Assembly (NCBI GenBank): GCA_934371475.1
Contig: CAKRNX010000062.1
Location: 1 to 11,824, forward strand
Origin: an uncultured Lachnospiraceae bacterium
GTDB lineage: Bacteria; Bacillota; Clostridia; Lachnospirales; Lachnospiraceae
DNA length: 11,824 nucleotides
Direction: 5' to 3'
Part shown: positions 1-5,861 of the stretch, one piece after another
Layout of the letters: each line of letters begins with the position of its first letter
Numbering within the stretch: the first letter of the stretch is position 1
Program-made: the position numbers and the translations under genes
Notes under the pieces: generated by a model
The model's input: the letters and a program-made list of their open reading frames with translations, nothing else
Database searches by the model: none
Told to the model about the DNA's origin: nothing

Positions 1-354
1 GAATATGTAGGATTTGGACTGGGAGCTTCCTCACAGCTGGGACATCTGCGGTATAAAAATACGGAGTGTCTGGAACAGTATCTGGCAGGTGATTTTTCAA
101 GATATGAACTGCAGAAGCTTACGAGAGAAGAAGAGATTGAAGAAACCATGTTTCTGGGGCTGCGCATGATGCAGGGCGTAAGTGATGCCGGATTTCGAGA
201 AAAATTTGGCGTGCTGCCGGAGCAGATTTACGGGAAAAAACTGGAGTGGCTGACCAGAGAAGGGCTTATAAGAAACGACCGGGGCTTCTGGAAGCTGACC
301 GGCCGTGGAATTGATGTGAGCAATGCAGTGCTGGCGGAATTTCTCCTGGACTAA
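1..354 (+). CDS. hemW: HemW (radical-SAM heme chaperone, coproporphyrinogen III oxidase-like), C-terminal part
   Basis: The reading frame is open from the first base of the window and ends at TAA 352-354, giving the last 117 residues of a protein that is usually about 380 residues long. The N-terminal radical-SAM CxxxCxxC part lies outside the window. Visible family features are the Y-V-G-F-G-L-G-A-S-S stretch near residues 2-11, which is the end of the radical-SAM barrel, followed by a conserved R-Y-K-N-T. After that comes the HemW C-terminal winged-helix-like domain: E-E-T-M-F-L-G-L-R near residues 47-55, then a G-L-I followed by L-T-x-R-G-I-D-V-S-N close to the end. HemW proteins are cytoplasmic 4Fe-4S/SAM proteins that bind heme and are thought to deliver it to target proteins; they are often misannotated as HemN. 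In many Firmicutes hemW lies directly upstream of hrcA; here it is separated from hrcA by about 10 kb. Identification of the family is firm; its role in this organism is inferred. Confidence 0.88.
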   Translation, partial: EYVGFGLGASSQLGHLRYKNTECLEQYLAGDFSRYELQKLTREEEIEETMFLGLRMMQGVSDAGFREKFGVLPEQIYGKKLEWLTREGLIRNDRGFWKLTGRGIDVSNAVLAEFLLD

Positions 355-386
355 AGAAGGGGCTGTCCCTCTTTTGCTTGTTTTTT
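353..386 (+). terminator. Rho-independent terminator of hemW
   Basis: The arm at 353-361 pairs with 367-375 around a 5-nt loop, with one A-C mismatch and one G-T wobble. A T-rich run (378-386, TTGTTTTTT) follows. The left arm overlaps the hemW stop codon. The stem is G+C-rich next to the loop, and the T-tract lies on the + strand side only, so it most likely serves hemW. On the minus strand the hairpin lacks a T-tract, so it is a poor terminator for the convergent SGNH gene. Confidence 0.7.
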
Positions 387-408
387 GTTATAGGAAGTTC
401 AAGTATTT

Positions 409-1197
409 TTAGGATATAATCTGGCGGACCACAAAATCGTGGATGGCGCGATATGTGCCTTCCGAATAGTGGAGACCGTCGGGGGAGTCAAATTCCCGGA
501 TCCGCAGGTAGGTGTTGGAGTCCAGATACTGATCCGGAAAGGCATTGCGCAGTCCGGCATTAAATGAGGCAATCTGTTCGTTAGTAACGTGAGCTGCCTG
601 ATCTGTTACCGGATTGACGGACATAAAGTAAAATGTGTGATCCGGATACCGGTCCGGGCCACCGGAATACAGCTCAAGATCAGCATCCAGTGCATCCAGA
701 TCATTGACACCGAGATTCAGGATCACAGGTGCTTCAGGAAACTGTTCCATGGCGGTTTCCATCTGTTCCATACCGTTGTCCACAAACCACCGGTATCCTT
801 CGCCCACTTCGCCGATGTAGGTACAGGAGTCCTGCTGTGAAGCTTCCGCTTTGGCCATTCCTACGGTGCGGGAGTCCCCTACAAAGATCAGATGGTGATC
901 TGGAAGCGGTGCTGTGGCCGCTGCCGCTGCGCTGTAGGCATCGGCTGTCTGTGCATCGTAGGAAGTTTCTGACTCTGATGAGAACGGGGATTCCGACTCG
1001 GTAAACAGATTCTCCGAAGATACGCTGTTTTTTGGAGCAGTTTCTGTCAATGTGTCAGAAAGAGAAGACTCCGGCGATGAAGTTGGAGAAGTATTCTGGC
1101 TGTCTTTAAAAGTAATAGCAAGAAAGATGCCAAGACCCAGCAGCAGCAAAATGACAGCGACTGCGGCGGCAATTCCCAGAAATGTTCTTTTTTTCAT
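409..1197 (-). CDS. Membrane-anchored SGNH/GDSL-type hydrolase
   Basis: This is a 262-residue protein. Residues 8-29 form one hydrophobic segment after a K-K-R start, which could be an uncleaved signal anchor or a signal peptide. Residues 31-98 are a low-complexity linker rich in Ser, Thr, Glu and Ala, placing the catalytic domain outside the membrane. The SGNH blocks can be read: F-V-G-D-S (block I, nucleophile Ser109), a Gly in I-G-E-V-G (block II, about 129-132), L-G-V-N-D (block III, Gly163 and Asn165), and P-D-G-L-H (block V, Asp240 and His243). Members are serine esterases or lipases that often act on acyl or acetyl groups of glycans, peptidoglycan or lipids; the substrate here cannot be read from the sequence. 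The start at 1197 follows an A-A-G-G-A-T-G ribosome site on the minus strand. The gene converges on hemW and is separated from the sensory operon by 331 bases with hairpins, so it is probably transcribed alone. Assignment to the fold is strong; the function is open. Confidence 0.85.
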   Translation of the reverse strand: MKKRTFLGIAAAVAVILLLLGLGIFLAITFKDSQNTSPTSSPESSLSDTLTETAPKNSVSSENLFTESESPFSSESETSYDAQTADAYSAAAAATAPLPDHHLIFVGDSRTVGMAKAEASQQDSCTYIGEVGEGYRWFVDNGMEQMETAMEQFPEAPVILNLGVNDLDALDADLELYSGGPDRYPDHTFYFMSVNPVTDQAAHVTNEQIASFNAGLRNAFPDQYLDSNTYLRIREFDSPDGLHYSEGTYRAIHDFVVRQIIS

Positions 1198-1228
1198 ATT
1201 TTAATCTCATCCTTTTTCTGTTTTTGAT

Positions 1229-1287
1229 TTTCATATCAACTCAAGAATGTTTCGGCATTCTTGCTGTAATCGGCATCAGATATGAAA
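1229..1287 (-). other. Nested inverted repeats in the likely leader of the SGNH gene
   Basis: An outer perfect 9-bp repeat (1229-1237 with 1279-1287) encloses a perfect 8-bp hairpin (1242-1249 with 1256-1263, 6-nt loop). The structure ends about 30 nt before the SGNH start codon on the minus strand, so it would fold in the 5' leader of that mRNA if the promoter lies farther upstream. I do not recognise a known riboswitch or T-box. It could also be a DNA-level operator or chance. Confidence 0.35.
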
Positions 1288-1323
1288 TGACGCCCATCCG
1301 ACAGAGCCTATGGCGGGGCACAT

Positions 1324-1340
1324 ATTGTCCAGGGGACAAT
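1324..1340. promoter_or_regulatory. Operator-like inverted repeat ATTGTCC-AGG-GGACAAT
   Basis: A perfect 7-bp inverted repeat with a 3-bp spacer lies about 130 bp upstream of the SGNH start codon and downstream of a weak -10-like TATGAT on the minus strand. The size and symmetry suit a dimeric repressor site, but I cannot name a regulator. The tight 3-nt loop makes it a possible but poor RNA hairpin. Confidence 0.3.
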
Positions 1341-1428
1341 GGATTTGCGCTCATGCTTCTATATCATATCATGTTTTACCCGGAGCGAAAAGAAAAAGGA
1401 TTCGTCATTTTTTCCCAGTTATTTTAGG

Positions 1429-1466
1429 GTGTGTTTGAAAAAGGCTTTTGTTTTTTTCAAACACAC
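1429..1466. repeat. Perfect 14-bp stem-loop (possible dispersed palindrome or operon-end hairpin)
   Basis: The arm 1429-1442 (GTGTGTTTGAAAAA) is perfectly complementary to 1453-1466, with a 10-nt loop. It lies 62 nt downstream of the response-regulator stop codon, so it may end or stabilise the leftward operon mRNA. The usual T-tract outside the stem is missing on both strands, so it is not a classic terminator. A REP-like or MITE-like dispersed palindrome is the main alternative. Confidence 0.5.
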
Positions 1467-1528
1467 TTCAGTATATCAGATGTGAAGCGACTTCCACCGC
1501 GCAGTAAAAATACTGGGGCATTCTTGGA

Positions 1529-2263
1529 TTAGTTTTCCCTGAACTGTTTGGGCGAGATCCCATATTTCCGTTTGAAAATTTTAGCAAAATAGGAACAGTC
1601 ATGAATGCCGACCTGTTCGCCTATTTCCGAGATGGACAGTGAAGATGATTTAAGCAGGCGGCAGGCGGTATCCAGGCGCAGGTCTGTGATATAGCTGACA
1701 AGAGAAACACCTTTTTGTTCTTTAAAAATCCGTGCAAGATAATTAGGATTCAAAAATACGTTTTTCCCGAGACTTTCACGGGAAAGTGGCTTTTCAAGGT
1801 GATCCTGGATATAGGAGATGGTCTGTTTTACCGCAGCACTGGCATCAGAGTGTTCTAAGGGATCTTCGCTGTCAGAGGTATACTGTACTGAAGGGAGACG
1901 CTGCAACGCTTCAGACAGTATGTGTTCCAGTTCAGTGTACGAAATAGGCTTTAACAGGTAGCGAAAAGCCATCAGACGTACGGCATCCTGTGCATAAGAA
2001 AAATCAGCATGAGCAGTGAGGAAAATAATTACCGTACCGGGGTGGCAGTCATTCACCCATTGCGCAAGATCAAGACCGCTGTCTCCCTGCATTTCTATAT
2101 CGCAGAGAAGAAGATCAAAGTGTTCCTGTGCAAAGAGCTGTCTGGCTTCTTCTGAACTCGATGCGGTACAGACCAGATCAAATCCCAGTTTCTGAAAATT
2201 GACTCCGGCTGTGATGCCTCGCAGAGCCAGTGGTTCATCGTCAACAATTAAAATATGATACAT
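1529..2263 (-). CDS. YesN-type response regulator (REC domain + AraC-type DNA-binding domain)
   Basis: This is a 244-residue cytoplasmic transcription factor. Residues 1-120 form a receiver domain with the acidic pair Asp8-Asp9, phosphoacceptor Asp55 (L-L-L-C-D-I-E-M), the conserved Thr83 (F-L-T-A-H-A) and Lys105 followed by Pro. Residues 121-142 are a short linker. Residues 143-244 form an AraC/XylS domain with two helix-turn-helix units; the second ends in the familiar S-Y-F-A-K-I-F-K-R-K-Y-G-I-S-P-K-Q-F-R signature. At 244 residues it is much shorter than YesN-like regulators with long central regions, and no other domain is present. It starts 9 bp after the kinase stop codon, with an AAAGG-type ribosome site inside the kinase end, so the two are translationally close. 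It is expected to be phosphorylated by the kinase at 2273-3928 and to bind paired direct repeats. Candidate targets are the repeats at 5589-5673 between its own operon and the GH2 gene. The family is secure; the targets are inferred. Confidence 0.93.
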   Translation of the reverse strand: MYHILIVDDEPLALRGITAGVNFQKLGFDLVCTASSSEEARQLFAQEHFDLLLCDIEMQGDSGLDLAQWVNDCHPGTVIIFLTAHADFSYAQDAVRLMAFRYLLKPISYTELEHILSEALQRLPSVQYTSDSEDPLEHSDASAAVKQTISYIQDHLEKPLSRESLGKNVFLNPNYLARIFKEQKGVSLVSYITDLRLDTACRLLKSSSLSISEIGEQVGIHDCSYFAKIFKRKYGISPKQFREN

Positions 2264-2272
2264 GAGTTTGTC

Positions 2273-3928
2273 CTACCTTTCTGTATGATCATTCCATGGG
2301 GGGAGATATAATTCGATCAGCGCGCCACCTGTCTTCTGATTAGAGAAGAAGAGCTGGGCTTCTGAATGATAGAGCAGCTGCAGCCGCTTTCGGATATTAT
2401 GGATGCCAATTCCATGTATTTCACCAAATTTTAGATCCACATCGGTACTGTTCAGTTCATCCAGCTGTTCTTCGGAAAATCCAGGCCCATTATCACTGAT
2501 TCTGGCATAGAGAACATGTTTGCCAAACGGTGAGATTTGTTTCAGATCCAGGGTAATGGAACTGGGAGAAGAAGTCAGCGCATGTTTGATGCAGTTTTCA
2601 ATAAAGGTAAGAAGGATCAGAGATGGGACCCTGAAATCAGAAAGAGCTTCTTCCATATGACATTGAAACTGAATGCGGTCGGGGAAACGGATTTGCTGAA
2701 TGTGAATGTAGTCCTGGACATGTGAAAGTTCATCCAGCAGAGCAACCCCTTCCATGGCATTCCTGGAAATATGCCGGAAATAGCTGACAAGGTATAATGT
2801 CATCTGCTGAATGAGCTGATAGTCTTTCACCTGAGCAAGAGAATAGATAATATTCAGGCAGTTAAGGAAAAAATGATTGCGGATCTGAATATGAAGAAAC
2901 TGCTGTTCGACCCGCTGCTTATCCAGTTTGTTTTCATAAATATCTGCCTGCAGAGTCTGAATGTCATCCATGAGCCGGTTAAAAATACCATACATTTCAT
3001 TAAATTCACGAATGCGGACGGAATCATCGGCGCGTTCCAGAAGACTTCCACTGCTGATGCTGAGCATCGTGGAGTTAAAATGTCTGAATGGAAGATACAG
3101 TAAATGATATCCACATAAGATCAGTACAGGGATCAGGAGAATTAAAGCAATTACGATGGTATAGGCAGCAAGCTGAAATGTGGAATCTGTTTCGTTCAGC
3201 GTGGCATCCAGACAAAGGGAAAAATTGCCGGAATGTGACAGGTATTGAACCAGTTCTGCTTTTCCCGGATCAGAGATATCGCTGGCTGAAGAAAAAAAGT
3301 AACTTCCCTGCACATCATTTTCAGAAGAAATAAACTGACCGATTAAATTATTTTCATCAATCCATACGGCACAGTAAACTTCGTGAAACAGGATAATGCG
3401 GACAAGATAACGGGCCGAACCGTGGTTGAAAAGAAACCACTCTGAATCAGGTAAAGGGGTAGCAGTTGTCTGGTGTGTGAGGGAGGTAATCAGCTCACTG
3501 GAAATGTCCGTGTTCTGCTTTAGCAGACGGGGATTCGAGGAGCTGAGAATTTTTTCTTCACTGGCACCGTTAGAGAAATAAATCAGGCTTCCGGTGATGG
3601 TGTAAAGCCGTCCCATGCGCTGCAGCTGACCGCTCAGATCCTGCTTGGCCGTATATAAGGTAAGGGGATCGGAGGTTTTATTCAGAGCGTCGAGAGAAGA
3701 ATTGTCATACATTAAATCAAAGATAAACTGATCAATGGATGAAAGGGTCTGGTCAATAAGCTGTCCGGAAGTAGTGACAGAGGAATATCCTATTTCACTG
3801 AGCCGTTTATCTATCATGCGCACAGAGGCGGAATAGATCATTCCTGTAACAGAGAGAATAACCAGAGTGATAATGGCTGTAAGAATACACATAAATTGTG
3901 TCAGAGAGAATGTGTGTTTTTTATGCAT
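2273..3928 (-). CDS. LytS/YesM-family sensor histidine kinase
   Basis: This is a 551-residue membrane kinase. Two hydrophobic segments (about 11-33 and 253-278) enclose a roughly 220-residue extracellular sensor region. A HAMP-like linker (about 278-330) and a coiled stretch follow. The His_kinase domain begins at L-H-I-Q-I-R-N-H-F-F-L-N, with phosphoacceptor His352. The family motif there is usually Q-I-N-P-H-F, so the Pro just before the His is replaced by Asn351. The ATP-binding part has an N box (I-E-N-C-I-K-H, Asn445), a D-N-G-P-G-F box at 479-484 and a G-I-G-I-H-N-I-R-K-R-L box near 506-516. The start at 3928 has a GGAGG site 6 nt upstream. It lies 86 bp after the binding-protein gene and 9 bp before the response regulator, so the three are probably co-transcribed. 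By analogy with LytS/YesN systems that pair with sugar-binding proteins, it may sense the loaded binding protein outside the cell; this pairing is inference. Confidence 0.93.
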   Translation of the reverse strand: MHKKHTFSLTQFMCILTAIITLVILSVTGMIYSASVRMIDKRLSEIGYSSVTTSGQLIDQTLSSIDQFIFDLMYDNSSLDALNKTSDPLTLYTAKQDLSGQLQRMGRLYTITGSLIYFSNGASEEKILSSSNPRLLKQNTDISSELITSLTHQTTATPLPDSEWFLFNHGSARYLVRIILFHEVYCAVWIDENNLIGQFISSENDVQGSYFFSSASDISDPGKAELVQYLSHSGNFSLCLDATLNETDSTFQLAAYTIVIALILLIPVLILCGYHLLYLPFRHFNSTMLSISSGSLLERADDSVRIREFNEMYGIFNRLMDDIQTLQADIYENKLDKQRVEQQFLHIQIRNHFFLNCLNIIYSLAQVKDYQLIQQMTLYLVSYFRHISRNAMEGVALLDELSHVQDYIHIQQIRFPDRIQFQCHMEEALSDFRVPSLILLTFIENCIKHALTSSPSSITLDLKQISPFGKHVLYARISDNGPGFSEEQLDELNSTDVDLKFGEIHGIGIHNIRKRLQLLYHSEAQLFFSNQKTGGALIELYLPPWNDHTER

Positions 3929-4014
3929 GGATATCCTCCGATTTTTATTCCCGCAAACAGTGGCCAGGCAGCTATGTCTGAGTGAATATTTGGCTGCTGC
4001 TGCGAAAAATTTGA

Positions 4015-5460
4015 TTATTTTTTCAGAAAAGCATTCAGCTGTCTTTGCTTTTCAGCGATGATTTCATTGATACCCGCCTGTTTCAGCTCGGACTGAAAAC
4101 GCGGAAGGTAAATATCCGGGTCAAGCTGTCCCTGGATGAGGGCATCACGGTAAGTGGCCTGGATATTTTGACAGTTTTCGATCTGTTTGGAAACAGAAGT
4201 CGGATCAAAGGTAAAGCCGAGTGCAACAGAAGAATGAGCAGTCTGATTAAATGTTTTTAACTGTTCCCAAACGTCTGGTGCATCGCCGATCCACGGATAG
4301 GTAAGTATCTGTGAACCGCATTGCCAGCTGAGAAGTTTGGCATAGTGGCTGGTGGTACAGTCCACATGATCAGGAAAACCTATCAGGGTGTGAGCTTCAT
4401 CTTTGAATTCATAGTGGACTCCCTCTATTCCGTAAGTCATTAGATTGGCAAGAGTCTGATCCGAGTACATAAAATTGAGAAATCGGAGCGCATACTCCGC
4501 CTGGCTGCTTTTGGAATTTATCGCAAAAAATCCACGGGAAATGTTATCATTGATGGAAAATGTTTCAGAGAGCGGGAGGTATCCAATGCGAATTCCCGTA
4601 ATCCGGCTTTCCTGTGATATCACATCTGGTTTTCCGGCGGCAATTGTTCCGAATACGAGGCCGGAACTCAGATAATCAATGCTGCTGGCGGGATAAGAGA
4701 CTGTGTCCAGGACATAACCTGCCTGATACCATTCATAATTTTGTTTTACGAGAGTTTTAAAAAAATCGCTGGAATACAGGTCAGTAACTGTTGGGGATGA
4801 AATATCTGTAAGAACGCCAAGCTCATCGCCCAGAGGATCCCACAGAGGAAAAAGAGTCTCAGCAACTGGGAAAATATCAGGATATTTTTCGGCAACCGTT
4901 TCGAAAACCGCGGTAAGGTCACGGTATGATTTTATCTGCGACATATCAAGTCCGCATGCATCTGCAATATCAGCATTATATTCCAGTCCCCAGCATCCGG
5001 CCTGCTCATGATAGCAGGGAAGTACATAAAGAATATCCCCGATTTTGAGGCGGGACAGATATTCATCAGAGAATAAATCTGAAAAAGCGGGAAGATTTTT
5101 CAAAATCTGATCATGTATTGGAAAAAGCCAGCCTTCACTCTGATAAATTTTGGCACTGTCAAAGGTATTACAGTAAAGAATATCGAAATTCTCACCGGAC
5201 AGAAATTTCTGTCCCAGAATACGGTCATAATTTGCAGCGGATAAGTATTCAATATCAACATGAAAGCCAAGAATAGGTTCAATATATTGATTGATCTGTT
5301 CCACTACTAACGGTGTATCAGACATGTTGCGGCCGCCGTCATTGAGATAAAGTTTCAGGCATGGGATATCATTTTCAATGCCGGAAACTTCTGAGGTGGC
5401 ATGCAAAAACAGACAAAAAAACAACGTCAGAAACAGAATATGTTTTTGGTAAAATCGCAT
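4015..5460 (-). CDS. Extracellular solute-binding protein, LipO/DUF3502-like, probable sensory partner of the kinase
   Basis: This is a 481-residue protein of the carbohydrate ABC-type binding class. Residues 1-24 form a signal-type segment: a basic start (M-R-F-Y-Q-K-H), then a hydrophobic core. The only Cys there (Cys16) is preceded by L-F-F, which does not fit a lipobox, so lipoprotein anchoring is unlikely. The body has the periplasmic-binding fold pattern, such as F-D-I-L-Y-C-N near 92-98 and R-G-F-F-A-I-N-S-K in the second half. The C-terminal 70 residues match the DUF3502 style: G-F-T-F-D-P-T-S-V, then an A-L-I-Q-G-Q-L-D-P-D segment and E-K-Q-R-Q-L-N-A-F near the end. The start is supported by an AGGGAGG site 5 nt upstream. 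No permease gene lies beside it; it is first in an operon with a kinase and a regulator. It may therefore bind an oligosaccharide for sensing, or serve a distant permease. The ligand is unknown. Confidence 0.87.
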   Translation of the reverse strand: MRFYQKHILFLTLFFCLFLHATSEVSGIENDIPCLKLYLNDGGRNMSDTPLVVEQINQYIEPILGFHVDIEYLSAANYDRILGQKFLSGENFDILYCNTFDSAKIYQSEGWLFPIHDQILKNLPAFSDLFSDEYLSRLKIGDILYVLPCYHEQAGCWGLEYNADIADACGLDMSQIKSYRDLTAVFETVAEKYPDIFPVAETLFPLWDPLGDELGVLTDISSPTVTDLYSSDFFKTLVKQNYEWYQAGYVLDTVSYPASSIDYLSSGLVFGTIAAGKPDVISQESRITGIRIGYLPLSETFSINDNISRGFFAINSKSSQAEYALRFLNFMYSDQTLANLMTYGIEGVHYEFKDEAHTLIGFPDHVDCTTSHYAKLLSWQCGSQILTYPWIGDAPDVWEQLKTFNQTAHSSVALGFTFDPTSVSKQIENCQNIQATYRDALIQGQLDPDIYLPRFQSELKQAGINEIIAEKQRQLNAFLKK

Positions 5461-5534
5461 AACATCCTCCCTATGTAAATGGTCACGCTAAGGCATGTTT
5501 GAATTTGTCAGATTCAGGTATCCCTTTATGAAAA

Positions 5535-5563
5535 AATATAGCATACGTATCTGAAAAAGTCCA
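5535..5563 (-). promoter_or_regulatory. Promoter of the binding protein-kinase-regulator operon
   Basis: On the minus strand, TGGACT (5558-5563, 4 of 6 match to TTGACA) and TATATT (5535-5540) are separated by 17 bp. Transcription would start near 5528, giving a leader of about 68 nt. The strong direct-repeat pair at 5589-5621 lies 25 bp upstream of the -35, consistent with control by an AraC-type activator and with autoregulation. Confidence 0.5.
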
Positions 5564-5588
5564 TGCAGGCGCAGAGGCTGAAAATGGA

Positions 5589-5621
5589 AAAAGTATGAAT
5601 AATTTTAACAAAAGTATGGAT
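5589..5621. promoter_or_regulatory. Two 12-bp direct repeats 21 bp apart, candidate AraC-type regulator site
   Basis: AAAAGTATGAAT (5589-5600) and AAAAGTATGGAT (5610-5621) match at 11 of 12 positions. Their starts are 21 bp apart, which is two helical turns. Over the full 21-bp unit 16 positions agree, including a shared TTTTA block. Paired direct repeats two turns apart are the typical target of AraC/YesN regulators, whose two helix-turn-helix units per monomer contact consecutive major grooves. The likely binder is the regulator encoded at 1529-2263. Confidence 0.55.
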
Positions 5622-5640
5622 TGTTTTATTGGAAAATCAG

Positions 5641-5673
5641 GGAAATATAACAAAACAATCTAAAAATATGACA
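5641..5673. promoter_or_regulatory. Weaker second direct-repeat pair, also 21 bp apart
   Basis: AAAAATATGACA (5662-5673) agrees with AAAARTATGRAT at 10 of 12 positions. GGAAATATAACA (5641-5652), 21 bp before it, agrees at 7 of 12. The starts of the four copies lie at 0, 21, 52 and 73 bp, so all would face the same side of the helix. The region is A+T-rich, so the weaker copies may be chance. The pair ends 25 bp before the GH2 -35. Confidence 0.35.
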
Positions 5674-5688
5674 ATCAGTACCTCTGGG

Positions 5689-5708
5689 GGAAAACCGGTA
5701 GATTTTCC
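5689..5708. promoter_or_regulatory. Inverted repeat GGAAAA-N8-TTTTCC straddling the GH2 -35
   Basis: A perfect 6-bp dyad with an 8-bp spacer overlaps the -35 hexamer of the GH2 promoter (5699-5704). A protein bound here would block RNA polymerase or contact it directly. I cannot assign a regulator. Confidence 0.3.
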
Positions 5709-5727
5709 TGAAACAATTTTCTATAAT
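5699..5727 (+). promoter_or_regulatory. Promoter of the GH2 gene
   Basis: A perfect TATAAT (5722-5727) is preceded, at 17 bp, by TAGATT (5699-5704), which matches only 3 of 6 -35 positions. A strong -10 with a weak -35 fits an activator-dependent promoter. Transcription would begin near 5734, leaving a leader of about 128 nt. Confidence 0.55.
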
Positions 5728-5769
5728 ACGCATCAGCAGTACAGTTGTGTGCAGCACAGTGAAAGAAAT

Positions 5770-5794
5770 CGGACAAAGCCCGGGATTTTGTCTG
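5770..5794 (+). other. Small hairpin in the GH2 mRNA leader
   Basis: The arm 5770-5777 pairs with 5787-5794 (eight pairs including one G-T) around a 9-nt loop. It is not followed by a T-tract, so it is not a terminator. It may modulate leader stability; chance is possible. Confidence 0.25.
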
Positions 5795-5861
5795 TCTGAT
5801 AAGCTGTGTGGCAAATCGGAGACTGTGAGAACTGTAAAAAGTGTATACAGGGAGGAAGCGT

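Larger units (their letters stand above)
1198..1528. other. Gap without a convincing gene between SGNH hydrolase and response regulator
   Basis: This 331-base stretch holds no reading frame I can support. It contains nested inverted repeats at 1229-1287, a 7-bp perfect inverted repeat at 1324-1340, a 14-bp perfect inverted repeat at 1429-1466, and a 5-bp stem at 1502-1515. The promoter of the SGNH gene should lie here on the minus strand. The best -10-like hexamer I see is TATGAT (forward 1363-1368), but its -35 region is poor, so I do not call it as a promoter. Confidence 0.5.
5461..5861. promoter_or_regulatory. Divergent regulatory region between the sensory operon and the GH2 gene
   Basis: These 401 bases hold no gene. 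They carry ribosome sites at both edges (AGGGAGG at 5466-5472 on the minus strand, AGGGAGG at 5849-5855 on the plus strand). There is one recognisable promoter in each direction, the phased direct repeats between them, a dyad at the GH2 -35, and a long leader before GH2 with a small hairpin. The base composition between 5581 and 5720 is clearly A+T-rich by eye. Confidence 0.75.

Noticed and set aside
1182..1427. 81-residue reading frame on the + strand in the gap
   Set aside because: It begins inside the SGNH gene on the opposite strand, has no ribosome site and shows no recognisable domain; the hairpins explain the region better.
5709..5722. TGAAACAATTTTCT as a catabolite-response (cre) site at the GH2 promoter
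   Set aside because: It lacks the central CG and the final A of the cre consensus.
5841..5861. GTG 5841 as an upstream start for the GH2 gene
   Set aside because: It lies just before the AGGGAGG ribosome site that serves ATG 5862, and it would add seven residues ahead of a well-formed signal peptide.
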